Positions 1-12,019 of a stretch of 64,000 nucleotides of DNA are shown piece by piece. A program made the translations under genes and the position numbers. The notes under the pieces were generated by a model. It had not been told where the DNA came from and made no database searches. It worked only from the letters and a program-made list of their open reading frames with translations. This DNA is from Rhizoclosmatium globosum (taxonomy: Eukaryota > Chytridiomycota > Chytridiomycetes > Chytridiales > Chytriomycetaceae). The stretch is from the NCBI GenBank assembly GCA_002104985.1, contig MCGO01000015.1:558001-622000 (forward strand). Reading direction: 5' to 3'. The first letter of the stretch is position 1, and each line of letters begins with the position of its first letter.

Positions 1-283
1 GATAGTTCGGATCCAAGGAAAGAGATAGACGGTTGATACATTCTTGTTTAGATACGATGGTACCAGTCAGACAGTTTAAGGCAAAGTCAAGATTCAGATT
101 CACATCATTCTCTCTTATTTCATGCGATCCAATGAGAGGAGAAGATGGCTCAAGCAGCGGAGATGAAGGTCGGTAGCTATCTGAATAGGCTCGGTCTTGA
201 AGACTAATAAGCTTTGTTGGGGACTGTGTTGGACTTGGTGTTGGTTCCATCATCTTTTTCCGGACATTCAAACATCAACAGAT

Positions 284-1173
284 TTATTTCTTTTCCGCTT
301 CTTTTCCAGCCTTCAGATCCAATTTAGTTACAATCTTATCCACGATTCCAAAAGAAAGCGCCTGTTCTGCACTCATGAATTTATCCCGCTCCATTGCACG
401 TTCGATTATATCGAGCGGCTGCTTTGTGTGGTCGACATAGAGATTATTTAATCGCTTCCGAATATCAATGATTTCCTGTGCGTGTATCATAATATCTGTC
501 GCCTGTCCTGATGCACCTCCACTGCTAAAGTATTAGAATAAAGAAGAAATCAAATATTAATGTTTACATACCTCGGTTGATGGACCATTACGCGTGCATT
601 TGGAAGAATAGAACGATGACCAGGTTCACCAGCAGTCAAGAGGAGGGAACCCATTGAGCAAGCTTGTCCAATACAGACTGTAGCCACTGGAGATTGAATG
701 TATTGCATGGTATCGTAAATCGCCTGAGTCAGATGATAATGAGATGAAGAGTGATGGGTTCCAGGAATGCATACCATTCCAGCAGTCACACTTCCACCAG
801 GAGAGTTGATGTAGAAATTGATTGGCTTTTCGTTGTTTTCAGCTTCCAAGAACAGTAATTGGGCCACGATAACTGCCGCAGCTCCGTCATGTACCTGTTT
901 GGGTTTTGAAGGGTCAAAAGAGCAAAGATGGTTCACGAAGGAAGCGTACTTCTCCATTAAGCATGATGATTCTCTCTTTCAAAAGACGGGAGAAGATATC
1001 AAAGACCCGTTCACCTCGAGGCTGTAATTAAGAGTGAGAAGCAAGTTGATGAAGGAGAGTAAGCTCACACTTGATTCGATGACATAGGGAATGCTCAAGG
1101 AAGCACGTGTTGTTGAAGAGAAAGAGCGAGCAAAGGAACAAATTGAAATGCGATTGAATTGACGGAGAAGCAT
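284..1173 (-). CDS. clpP: Mitochondrial ATP-dependent Clp protease proteolytic subunit
   Basis: Serine peptidase of family S14, which forms tetradecameric barrels fed by the ClpX unfoldase in the mitochondrial matrix. Five exons read cleanly: 1173-1069, 1021-950, 894-775, 723-572 and 524-284, all with GT-AG introns of about 47-55 bp, giving 229 residues. The first ~28 residues ([18 protein letters not shown]...) are Arg/Ser-rich and lack acids, as in a matrix-targeting presequence. Conserved ClpP blocks follow: [30 protein letters not shown], the catalytic Ser in ACSMGSLL, the catalytic His in MVHQP, and the Asp in AMERDKFMS. Length fits the family once the presequence is removed. The start was chosen because the next upstream in-frame material is not conserved and this ATG gives the presequence. 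It is transcribed divergently from the myosin gene, with about 320 bp between the starts. Confidence 0.93.
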
Positions 1174-1492
1174 TTGGACTGGACTGGAGTGGTGGCAGTG
1201 TCTCTGATTTGACTTACAAAAATTGACCAAATTGGTACGTGTCCTTGAAACTTGGTCAGCTGCGAAGAGTGGTTGTGTAGTACACTCAGGAAGGTTAATG
1301 GAGGGCTGCTCATGGTTGGATAAGCTTGATTGGATGGGTGAAGGTGGATTGGATGGCGGGGGCTGTCCCTTGTTATTGGTTGTCATTGCCACCTGCGAAA
1401 AGCTGCTGTTCAGTCTTGTCCCTTCAACTTCTCCTTCATCGAATGCTCACTCGCTATTTTACTCTCTTTGACAGGTGTAGATCTTGACAACA

Positions 1493-4400
1493 ATGGCTAC
1501 CACTGCATCTCTGGAAGTCTACGTCAAGGTAAGGCTGCTTGCTGTCCTACACCCTTCAACAGCTAACCTTATCTGCAATCATCTATCGCTATTAGGGCAC
1601 CAAAGCCTGGTTCGCCGATGAACAGGAAGGATGGGTCTTGGGATCCATGTCCAGCAGCACAATCACCGACAAGAGTGCCAAACTCGTATTTACTTTGGAG
1701 AGCGGAAAGGTAAATAAGTTCCTCGGATGGAACCTATATTGCAGACAGACAGTTGGCTAAACCACGCCCCTTTCCCTCCACCCCCCAAAATCCCTTTCAA
1801 CCAATTTAGGAAGTGACCTTCGAATCAACCATGGATAAGTTCGTTGCCACCAAATTTGCCGATCTTCCTCCACTTATGAACCCTCCAATGTTGGAAGGAA
1901 TCGATGACTTGTCCAACCTGTCTTACCTCCATGAGTGCGTGGCCCCTTAAAACGAACATTATCCCCCGGATTTTACTGATACGATTCAACAATTTCAGAC
2001 CTGCCGTGCTTCACAATGTTCGCCTGCGATACTCTCAACAGCAAATTTACACATACTCTGGTATCGTTTTGATTGCCATGAACCCTTTCGCCAAGCTGGA
2101 TTTATACTCCCCCGATGTGATGCGGTGAGGAACGCATATCCCCGTCTAATTAAGTGATATTGATTCGAATTTTGCGTGGTCCAGTGAGTACTCTGGAAAG
2201 CGTCGTGGAGAGCTTGAACCACACTTGGTGAGTTTTGGCAACCAACAACTACCTTTTATGTTTCTTAACCCTTGAAAACAGTTCGCTGTCGCTGAAGAAG
2301 CATACCGTGCATTGATCCGTGACAAAAAGAACCAATCCGTGATTGTTTCTGGAGAGTCTGGAGCTGGAAAGACTGTCTCTGCCAAGTTCATTATGAGATA
2401 CTTTGCCATCGTCGACGATTTGGATAAGAAGGCTGCGATTTCAAAGACATCAGAAATTGAAGAGGCTGTGTTGGCTACCAACCCAATTCTTGAAGTTTGT
2501 ACACCTCTTACCTAAAATCACCCTCTTACCTCGACGTAAAATCAGTCTTTCGGTAACGCCAAAACCACTCGTAACGACAACTCCTCTCGTTTCGGAAAAT
2601 ACATCGAAATTCTCTTCTCCAAGGGAAAATCCGTCAAGATTACAGGTGCCAAGATCCGTACCTACCTTCTTGAGCGTTCTCGTTTGATCAACCAACCGGC
2701 GTCCGAGAGAAACTACCACATTTTCTACCAAATGTGTGCTGCTATTCCTCCTGCTGAGAAGAAGAGTATGGGACTGGGCAAGTGGAGTGATTACTTTTAT
2801 TTGAGTCAAGGAAACACGGGAGTGATTGCTGGTATGGATGATGCTGCTGAGTTTGCGTTGACTCAACAGGGTTTGAGTACCTGTGGTATCTCTGTTGCAC
2901 ACCAATGGTACGTCCTTCAAAGTCAAGCTTGTTCGATCTAATTGATAACTACAGGGAGATCTTTAGAGTCTGTGCCGCCCTTTTGCATCTCGGAAACATC
3001 AAGATTACTGGATCTGGAGAAGCCTCCATCTCCGATGAAGACCCAGCTCTTGCAAAGGCTTGTGAGCTCCTTAAAATCAACAAGTCCGACTTCAAAAAGT
3101 GGATTGTTAAGAAGCAGATTACAACTCGTTCTGAAAAGATTATCACCAATGTGAATGTTGCCCAGGCTACCACTGGTAGAGACTCTGTTGCAAAGTTCAT
3201 TTACTCCATGTTGTTCGACTGGTTGGTGAAGGTTGTCAACAAGAACTTGGCTCGTGATGATGACCCTGAGCCATCTTTCATTGGTGTGTTGGATATTTAC
3301 GGTTTCGAACACTTCAAGAAGAACTCTTTCGAGCAGTTCTGTATTGTAAGTCGGATTCTTTCCATATGGTTAAATTACTTATGTTTCAATCCCAGAACTA
3401 CGCGAACGAGAAGTTGCAGCAAGAATTCAACCAACACGTTTTCAAGCTCGAACAGGAAGAATACGTCAAGGAGAAGATTGCATGGTCCTTCATTGATTTC
3501 AACGACAACCAGCCATGTATCGACTTGATTGAAAACAAGCTCGGTATCCTCGACTTGCTTGACGAAGAGTCTCGTCTCCCATCTGGTGCCGACAGCTCTT
3601 TGATTACAAAGTACTACCAGCGTTTCGCCGTTCCAACCCAAAAGTTCTTCGAGAAGCCACGTTTCGGTCAAACTGCCTTCACCATCAAGCACTATGCCAC
3701 CGATGTCACATACGAAATCGAAGGATTCATTGAGAAGAACAAGGATACCGTTTCTGACGAACAACTCGCTTGTTTGAACGCCTCTGAGATGGACTTCTTG
3801 AAAGAAGTTTGCACAATCGAAGTTGACCCTAACGCTGCCGTCGTTGAGACAAAGCCAGGTCGTGGAGGAGGTGCGCCAAAGAAGCCAACACTCGGTTCCA
3901 TCTTCAAGCAGTCTCTTGTCAACCTCATGTCTACTCTTCGTACCACCAACGTGCACTACATTCGTTGTATCAAGCCAAACAGTGCCAAGGTTGCGTTCGG
4001 CTTTGAACCCCAGATGATGCTTCAACAGCTCCGTGCTTGTGGTGTTTTGGAGACGATTCGTATCTCTTGTGCTGGTTACCCATCCCGTTGGACTTACGAG
4101 GACTTTGTGGACCGTTACTACTTCCTTGTTCACTCCAAGTTGTGGCCTAACGATGCCAAGAAGTTGACGACTTTGATTGTGAATGCCACCATCACAAAGG
4201 AGGATCTTTACCAGATGGGTTTGACAAAGATTTTCTTCCGTGCTGGACAGCTTGCTTTCTTGGAGAAGCGTAGAGCTGAGAAGATGCGTGAATGTGTCGT
4301 TTTGATTCAGAAGAACATTCGACGATTCATTTATGGTAGACAGTACCGTGCTAAGCGTGAGGCTGCTATCACCATTCAAACCAGTTGAGTTTTTTGTTGT

Positions 4401-6936
4401 GGTATTTTTTTGTAAGGATGCAAATTGTTAACCGATGGTTTTAAACAGACTTCCGTGGTTACTTGGCCCGTAAGAGATACCAGGCTGAGCGTGAGAGAAT
4501 CGCTGCCACCAAGATCCAAACCTGTGTCCGCCGTTACCTCGCGCAGAAGAAGTACCAAAAGACTCTCAACGCCGTTCTCCTCGTCCAGGCTCTTGCCCGC
4601 AAGCAGAAGAACATGAAGACCATTTACGGAAACCGTCGCGAGGCCGCTGCCATCCGTATCCAAAAGGTCTTCCGTGGATCCCAGGCCCGTAAGGTGTACC
4701 GTCAAAAGTACAACCAAATGGTTCTCCTCCAATCCTGCATTCGTCGTAGAAAGGCTATCGCTGAGTTCAAGCAGCTCAAGGTTGAATCCAAGAGTGTTGG
4801 AAAGCTCAAGGAAAACAACTTCAAGTTGGAAGGAAAGGTTGTCGAGTTGTCGCAGACCATCAAGGCTAAGAACGAGGAGGTTGAGTCCTTGAACGAGAAG
4901 CTTGCTCAGTTGGAGAGCAGTTTGGCCAGTTGGAAGGAGAAGTTTGCTCGTGCTGACTTGGGATCTAAGGGTAACGCTGATAAGTTGGCTGAAGCCACTA
5001 CCAAGTTGTCTGGTGACCTCAAGGCCTCTGAAGAAGCCAAGGAGGCTTTGCAAAAGGAGAACGACCGCTTGAACTCGATTCTCAAGAAGAAGGAGGACAC
5101 TATTGAGCAGCTTACTGCTGAAGTCACCAAGTTCAAGGAGGAGTCCATCAAGTACAAGGAAGACCTCGTCAAGGCCAAGGAAGAATTGAAGAACGCTCCA
5201 CGTGGTAGCTACGCTGTTGCTCCATCTGCTGCCTCCCCAGCCGGAGGTGTCGTTGGAGGCGAAGACCCAGCCGTTTCTGCTGCCCTTAGAAAGGAGATTG
5301 CTTCTCTCCGTGAGCAAATGTCCCGTCTTATCGCTGGAAAGTGGACTCGTGACAAGGTTGCTGATTCCCTCCTCTCCTCTGGAGCTGGCGACGACACTCC
5401 ACGTCCATCTGCTGTTTCTTCTCTCAACCAACACATGCAACAAGAAGTTGCAGCTGCGATCGCTGCTCGTCCACGTCCACAGAGTGTTCAGGAATTTGCT
5501 ATTCCAGAGTCTCGCGGATCGAGAACATCCATGTTGGCCAAGCGATCTTCTACTATGGAGCTCCCAGGCGACTTTGACGATGGAAGCAATGCTGACGTGA
5601 GTGTTCATTTCGATTTCATTAATATGTATGGTCCTAATTGGTGTAAATAGCGTGTCCAGCAGATTCTTGAGGACAAGGCCTTGGAAGACGAAATCATTGA
5701 TTCTTTGGTCACCAACTTGCGTATCCCACTTCCAAGCACTCAGTCCGTTGCTTCTCGAAAGGAAATCTTCTTCCCAGCTCACTTGATTGGTATTACCATG
5801 ACTCAATTGCTCCGTCACAACTTGGGCGTCAGAATGCAGCTCTTGTTGCCAAATGCCATGAATGCTATCCAGAATTTGACCATGGTTTGTCTTTTGTGAG
5901 GTTTAAATTTATGTGATATTAATTGACTGCAACAGAAATTCGAAGACGACTACGTTTCTGCCTTCTGGTTGTCCAACTGTTTCGAGATGCTCTGTGTTGT
6001 CAAGACTATCCAAGAAAGAGAAGCTCGCGAGCAACAGCGCCGTCGTATGCAAGGAATTCAGAGCGATATGGAGTCTGCCAACCCTGAAAAGGCTCTCGAA
6101 CAGATTCGTTCTGATTTGGACATTCTCTTGATGGATATTTACCACGGATGGATTAAGGAGTTGAAGAAGCGTCTGTCCAACATGATTGTCCCAGCTGTGA
6201 TTGAGAACCAGTCGCTTCCAGGTTACATTTGCAAACAGTCTGGAGGTATTTGGGGCAAGTGGGGCAAGTCTGCCACTTCATCACAGTTCACTATCGAGCA
6301 GTTGTTGAACTTCTTGAGCAAATTGTCCAAGACAATGCGTTGCTACTACATGGAGGACTCAATGACTCGTCAGATTTTGACCGAGTTGATGAGAGTAATT
6401 GGTGTCTCTGCCTTCAACCACATCCTTGTCCGAAAGAACTTCTGTACATGGAAGCGAGGAGTTCAGATTCAGTACAACGTTTCTCGATTGGAGGAATGGT
6501 GCACAACTCACGGAATCGCTGAAGCCACCTTGCACCTTCAACAGTTGTTGCAAGCCGCGAAGCTTTTGACTCTGAACAAGACCTCTCCACAGGACATTGA
6601 AACCATCTTTGACGTTTGCTTCTTGCTCAACCCAACACAAATCAAGAAGTTGCTTTCTCTTTACTATGCGGCTGACTTTGACTCACCAGTAAGTCTTTTG
6701 TTTTCATAATCATATTTAATTGTTGCTAACTTACCTCCGTGCAGTTGTCTCCAGAGTTGTTGAAGATTGTCGCCAACAGAGCCATGCTCAACGAAAAGTC
6801 AGACACATTGTTGCTTGATCTTGACCTCGCTCCGGACTTTTCCAAGCCAAACACTCGTCCTGTTGAATACATTGACAGATTCATCCCTGCCTGGATTGCC
6901 TTGCCAAACATTGCAGTCGTGGCATCCAGCAACTAA
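1493..6936 (+). CDS. myo2: Class V myosin heavy chain
   Basis: Actin motor that carries vesicles and organelles. Thirteen exons (1493-1528, 1596-1709, 1810-1934, 1999-2124, 2185-2227, 2282-2494, 2546-2907, 2955-3345, 3396-4383, 4449-5596, 5651-5884, 5936-6688, 6745-6936) join in frame to 1574 residues, about the size of yeast Myo2. In order: an SH3-like N-terminus (~1-60); the motor (~70-765) with the P-loop GESGAGKT near residue 172, LDIYGFEHF and the [12 protein letters not shown] converter-side motif; five to six IQ motifs (~770-900) with repeated IQ...R spacing; a coiled coil (~905-1045); a Pro/Ser/Ala-rich linker; and a C-terminal dilute (DIL) cargo domain (~1200-1530). All frames close without any indel, so this region is well assembled. 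The symbol follows the yeast orthologue; class V is certain, one-to-one orthology is inferred. Confidence 0.96.
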
Positions 6937-7096
6937 ACTCTTGTTCTTTTTTTCGTTTCATTGTTGTTGATTGTTGAGTAGAAATTAAAGGCATAACATC
7001 TCCTTACCACCATTTTTATGTTTTGTTCATATTCCTATCACTGATGGCACACCACAGCTGGCCATCTTAGCTCAATACACCTTCACTTCAGCAGGC

Positions 7097-7178
7097 GGCA
7101 ATTTAGCCGAGTGGTTAAGGCGTTGCACTCGAAATGCAATTCCCTCTGGGAGCGCAGGTTCAAGTCCTGCAGTTGTCG
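7097..7178 (+). tRNA. tRNA-Ser (anticodon CGA), copy 1
   Basis: An 82-base cloverleaf. Acceptor GGCAATT pairs with AGTTGTC plus discriminator G. The D arm is GCC-GAGTGGTTAA-GGC. The anticodon stem TTGCA/TGCAA encloses the loop CTCGAAA (anticodon CGA, reads UCG). There is a long class II variable arm (CCCTC/GGGAG) and a T arm containing GGTTCAAGTCC. No intron. A pol III T-run (TTTT, 7180-7183) follows directly. It closely resembles yeast tRNA-Ser(CGA). A second copy lies 10.8 kb downstream in the same orientation. Confidence 0.95.
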
Positions 7179-7750
7179 CTTTTGGCCTTCAAATTCACCA
7201 GTTGTTTTGCATCAATATCATATCAGTAAGCCACTTTTTCGCAGAATTTCAAAGGAACTGTTCGGGTTAATGCTTTGCTGCAGGTGATTAACCCTTTGCT
7301 GCAGGCGAGCAAGAATTTTCTGGCTGCACAACAACTGTTACCACCAAACCCAACGTAAGTATTCTGTTATGATTGATTTATACTAATGGAACAAACTAGA
7401 AATAAGCTGTTATCGATAACGTGTTTTCAAACAAATTTCACTGCTTGCAAAGTAGCTTGTCTTTGGTGACTGAAAACAAAACAAGTGTTATGAATTACAA
7501 GAAAGTAACTACTACGTGCAAGAGGAGCCGTGTAGATACATTAAATTGAAAGTGCTACCCACGTTTCAAATGGTGTGACGCCACCAATTAGGTTCGACCC
7601 ATATTCGAAATCATCCGAAGCCTCATTTCAAAATGTGAGTCGCGCAATTTGCATGTGCCACAATCATTCGAAATCAATAGCTCCATTAAAAGCCACTGAA
7701 AGGATTCTTTCACTCTCTCTCACAGAAAAACAACTTGAACAACACTTAAA
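7179..7750. other. Intergenic region, 572 bp
   Basis: No convincing coding potential on either strand. It begins with the pol III terminator of the tRNA gene and ends as the promoter/5' UTR of the reductase gene, where a pyrimidine-rich stretch (CTTTCACTCTCTCTCAC) precedes the ATG by about 40 bp. It contains a short tandem repeat at 7266-7305, listed separately. Confidence 0.6.
7266..7305. repeat. Two imperfect 19-bp direct repeats around CTTTGCTGCAGG
   Basis: GTTAATGCTTTGCTGCAGG (7266-7284) and ATTAACCCTTTGCTGCAGG (7287-7305) match at 16 of 19 positions, with a 21-bp period. Two helical turns of spacing is what a pair of factor-binding sites would show, but no factor can be named. Confidence 0.6.
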
Positions 7751-8626
7751 ATGACTGCTACTGCTACCATCGCCGTTACCGGAGCCTCTGGCCAATTGGG
7801 ATCTTTGATCGTCAAGCATCTTACATCAACGTCTGCTAACGTTGTCGCTCTCGTTCGCAATCCATCCAAGTACACTGCTGCCGCCGGCGTTACAGTGCGA
7901 TCCTTTGATTACAACAGTCCAGAAACATTGACCCCAGGCCTCGACGGAATCACAACCCTCGTTCTTGTCTCATCCTCTGAAGTTGGAAAGCGTACTGCGC
8001 AACACAAGGCTGTAATTGATGCTGCCAAATCATCTGGTGTCAAGAACTTACTCTACGTTTCACTGTTACACGCGTCTACATCGAGCCTGATTCTTGCACA
8101 AGAACATAAAGCTACTGAAGAGTACTTGACAGAGTCTGGAATTGAAACTGTTGTGTCTCTTCGTAATCCATGGTACTTGGAGAACTGGAGCGGGGATATT
8201 AAAGATGCAATCAACGGCGGTAAAATCTTTGGTGCAACGCACAATGCAAAGGTTGCACCGGCGACAAGAATTGATTTGGCTGTGGCGATTGCGAATGCTG
8301 CAGTTCGTGCTAATGAGGGACAGAAGGTGAAAGCAGTTTACGAGTTGGCTGGGGAGGCATTCACGTTGACTGACTTTGCTGCGGAAGTTTCTGTTCATGC
8401 AGGAAAGACGGTGGAATACAGCGACTTGGCTGAGGACAAGTATGCTGAAGTTCTGGCTTCTGTCGGAGTTCCTGAAGGCTTTGCAAAGATTCTGGCGGAT
8501 AGTGATGAAGGGGCCAGCAAGGGATTCTTGTATGCAGAGAAGTCTGACTTGGTTGAGTTGTTGGGACGAGAGCCAGAGAGCTGGAAGGATCACGTTAAGG
8601 TTACCGTTTCATCTATCAGCGCATGA
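7751..8626 (+). CDS. NmrA-like NAD(P)-binding reductase, QorB/YtfG type
   Basis: Intronless, 291 residues. An atypical short-chain dehydrogenase: the Rossmann motif GASGQLG at residues ~11-17 follows a beta strand (IAVT), and there is a dinucleotide-specificity loop (ALVRNPSK) after strand 2. RNPWYLENW at ~137 and GKIFGATHNAKVAPA resemble the substrate cleft of NAD(P)H:quinone reductase 2 and related NmrA-family proteins. The classical SDR YxxxK is not evident, as is usual for the NmrA branch. The likely role is quinone or small-carbonyl reduction, or NADPH-sensing; the exact substrate cannot be read. The start has a good context (AAAATGACT). AATAAA-like sequences lie at 8632-8642. Confidence 0.85.
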   Translation: MTATATIAVTGASGQLGSLIVKHLTSTSANVVALVRNPSKYTAAAGVTVRSFDYNSPETLTPGLDGITTLVLVSSSEVGKRTAQHKAVIDAAKSSGVKNLLYVSLLHASTSSLILAQEHKATEEYLTESGIETVVSLRNPWYLENWSGDIKDAINGGKIFGATHNAKVAPATRIDLAVAIANAAVRANEGQKVKAVYELAGEAFTLTDFAAEVSVHAGKTVEYSDLAEDKYAEVLASVGVPEGFAKILADSDEGASKGFLYAEKSDLVELLGREPESWKDHVKVTVSSISA

Positions 8627-8689
8627 TTAAATATCAAATAAATAAGTCAATATAAATACTTCTTTCTTCCTTCTTTTTCCATCGGACAA

Positions 8690-11600
8690 ATGACAATGAA
8701 TGGCGTACCAGTCCAGTCAAACCACAAGCGATTGACAGCTCTTGTTGCAATGCTCAACAGCGGCTTCTGTTCAGCACCACCAGCCAATGTCGACAACTTT
8801 GAAGCAATGATTACATCAGAGATACGGCGGACGCAGGACCTTGCAAAGACACTGTCCAAACAAGACAAGTACATGCTTCACCACCCTGTCCCACTGTACT
8901 CTAACGCAGCCTTCCTCCACCAAACCAAGGCATTCGATGGCGTTCATCGCAGCTCGGGCTGGTTTGATCGGGATCCTCGAAGGCCTCGACGTGCCTCTTC
9001 TGATCGAGAACCGCAAAGGCATGAACCTTCTTCACGCCGCCTGTTCCGAATCAAATGGATTCAAGGCGGTTCAGTGGCTTTTGCTCAAACTTCCGCACAG
9101 ACATTTGATCCACCTTTTCTTTTCAATGTCAAAACGAGGCCTTACTCCAATCGAAATCGCTGCAAAGGGCGGCCTGGTTCACACTGTCGAGCGGCTGTTG
9201 AGTGCGGAGGGATCAATGCAGATCCAATGGGACTCTGATAAACGTTCAATAAGACTCCACAATCGAATCTCAAGCTCAGATACTTATCCTATCGAAGTCA
9301 AGATTCTATTCGACGAAAAGATGCGTATGGCTCGGTTCATTGGATTTCATACCGCCATCAACGAATCTTTTGGAAACGTGGAGAAGGTCAAGTCATACCT
9401 TTCCACCCAAGATTGGTGGACACCGAATCATGAATATTCCCGCTTCGAACACTATTTGAACTTCAATTCATTGATTATCGCAAGCCGGGGAGGACACTTT
9501 GAGCTCATTGAGTTTCTGTTGGAAACCTGCAAATTTCCAACGACACCCGTCTTCCATTGGCAGAATCATATGCTAAACGTTGGTATACTGTCTCTGTCTG
9601 ATTTTGCTGCCATCGGAAGTATACCTCACTGTGAATTCGAAGCCGATGATGACAATTTGGAAGCTACAGCCAGAACGAATCGAGAACTCATTGAATCGGA
9701 TCGCGTTCACTTTTATAAGCATCTTGAAACCAACTGGGATGGAATAGACTTGGCTTCTCTGTCTGATTCGGGATCCGAGAAGGAGAATCGATTCGATTGT
9801 ATATTCACTGAGTACAATGTGGAATCACGTGTGAAAGCCATCAAGGTCCTCATGCGCAATAATGTCAGCCTTCCACGCCTTGAAATTCTTGTTGTCCATG
9901 GATCATTCAGTATATTCAAAGAGTTTGTCGAAACTGGGTTATATGATTTGGATGCCTTGGTTCATCAATCGTCAATGTCAACACCGCAATCCATCGAAGA
10001 TTGTCCCATTTGTTTGGAAACGTTGTCGAATCAAATGGCTCTCGACTGTTCACATGTTTTTTGCGATGCCTGTATAACCAAAGTCCAAGAAGATGGGAAT
10101 CCCTCTGTAAAATGTCCGCTGTGTCGTCAAGTTTCAAAGCGGGTTATTCCTTTTTCAGCTCGTTTGAAGCCTTTCGCACCTTGGTTGCACATCAGCGACT
10201 CTCCAACACTAAAAGTTGGACAGGCTCTTGCGGGATTGGCTGCTGGATGCGATTCCCTGTTTGTTCTCAAGTATTTAGTCGAGGACAAAAAAGTAGATTT
10301 GATGCAGTTGCGGTTTGGTGGGGAGACGGTACTTCATATAGCTCTTCGACAACGTAAGTGACACTTTGCACTCCTTGATCTTTATCTCAGATATTTTTAT
10401 GATGTAGGAGCTTTTGGATCTTGCAAATGGCTTCTGAAGAACGGATTCGAGAGTCTCCTGCATCTACCCAACTCTGATGGCTACAGTCCCCTACAACTTA
10501 TTATGTTCATTGGAAAATCGGATAAGAGGATCAACCTGTTGTTTTCTCAATACATTGGATCCCTCGAAGAGTATGTCGACATAGCGTCAGACGTTTTGGT
10601 TCCCGGCCTTACAAGATCGCTATTTCTTGAAGAAGTTTTGAATTCCTCAGAATCAACTTTTACCAGATACCCAGAAAACGTGATTGCGAAAGTGAAACAA
10701 TTGAATGCGACACAGAAACTGATTGAATTAGTGAAGAACTCGGTCCCTCTTCCTGATCTCGTTGAATACTTAAAACTTTTGGTTGAAGCTGACGAAGACG
10801 CTTCGTGGATCAAGGCAATGAAAGAGTTGATAAGTCGGTTCGCAGTATATAATCGAACTGATGTTTTGATATGGCTGTGCTGTAACTATGATTTGCAGAA
10901 GATATCCCACATTGTGAGATTTACCGATAACTTGTACCTTGGCTCCGAATCCATGAGTGCATTTGTTGAAGAATTGAGTATGATTGAGAAATCGCTCGCT
11001 GCAGCTGCCAAATGTCGAGATGAACTTCTTGAAGGAATCGAGAACAACGAAACGCTCTCAGAAATCAACGAGTATCAAGTCGACTATGAAAAATTGACAT
11101 CATCAATCAGCCAATGGCTCCCTGCGAACCTTCCAATTGTGTTTACGGCTGAAGATATACTCGCAAAGGGAATTGAAGTGGGAAATCGGCACATTATTGA
11201 CTCACATATTCGAGGAGAACTGGGTCTTGTTCCGAAGTGGGGAATTCTTCTTCGTCAACTGATCACCTCTCCTTGCGTTCAACCTGATTCGTTCAAGTTC
11301 GCACTTACTACTATGGCTGCCATCGACGAAAACATGTGCAAATCAGTCTTATCACTCGATTTTCATGTGGAGCTTCCATGTGAACTCAAAGATGCGGTTT
11401 ACTTCACGCCGGATCAAAAACTCTGGGATATTCCAACATTGGCGGTATTGGCTATGGAGACATTGAAGTCGGACGTATGGAAGCGATGTCAAATCGTGGA
11501 AGTCTTGATGGAATTATACCCTGATCTGTATAAAAACTCGGATGTGCTGTTTTGTGTGTTATGGGAACTGAAGTCAATACAGGAATGGCTTAGTATGACA

Positions 11601-11840
11601 TATGATTTAGTTCGGGCTGGAGTGGCTGTGGTTGATAATTCAGGAACGAATCTTTGCGATTATATACTGAGTAAATGCTCAGACGATGACTGCGTGTATG
11701 TATTGGATTTGTTTACTTTGTTGGCTATGGAACGGCGAGTTGACATTCAGTTTTGCTTTTGGCCATCGGTTGAGACACGAGACGTGTTTGAAGACCTGCG
11801 AGAGAGTCAAAAGAAGATGTTTGAAAGATTAAATTTGTAA
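8690..11840 (+). CDS. Ankyrin-repeat protein with internal C3HC4 RING finger
   Basis: About 1011 residues if two introns are removed: 8869-8929 (61 bp; restores the frame between the N-terminal segment and the ankyrin core, less certain) and 10354-10407 (54 bp, clear). Ankyrin-type helices (GMNLLHAAC, GLTPIEIAAKGGLVHTVERLL, SLIIASRGGHFELIEFLLE, DGYSPLQLI) lie on both sides of a RING at ~416-460: CPICLE, CSHVFCDAC, CPLCRQ, with spacing C-x2-C-x11-C-x-H-x2-C-x2-C-x13-C-x2-C, all eight zinc ligands present. After the RING come further ankyrin-like units and a long helical C-terminus with no recognised domain. Likely an E3 ubiquitin ligase that uses the ankyrin surfaces to bind substrate. It starts only 63 bp after the reductase stop. 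An alternative to the first intron is a single-base frame error near 8934. Confidence 0.8.
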
Positions 11841-12019
11841 TTGTGCAATGTTTTATCTTCGAATCATCGTCGACGGAATTTGGTGTTTTGTACGGCATCA
11901 AGCCTACCAGATTTACACAGTTTGAAAGCTTCTTGGTCTTATGATATCCAAATGAAACGGGGATACGCAGAAACTATTGAATTTAGTATCGCTGTAAATC
12001 TTACGTCATTACCCAAAAT

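Noticed and set aside
147..209. Short ATG frame of 20 codons at the left edge
   Set aside because: Too short and without any upstream exon in view; could be 3' or 5' UTR of the ClpP locus.
3375..4379. 334-codon minus-strand frame opposite the myosin motor
   Set aside because: Antisense shadow; every exon and motif of the motor lies on the plus strand.
4376..5818. Long open frame (480 codons) on the minus strand opposite the myosin tail
   Set aside because: Shadow of the myosin coding strand: low-complexity Leu/Ser composition, no domain, and the plus strand is a certain gene.
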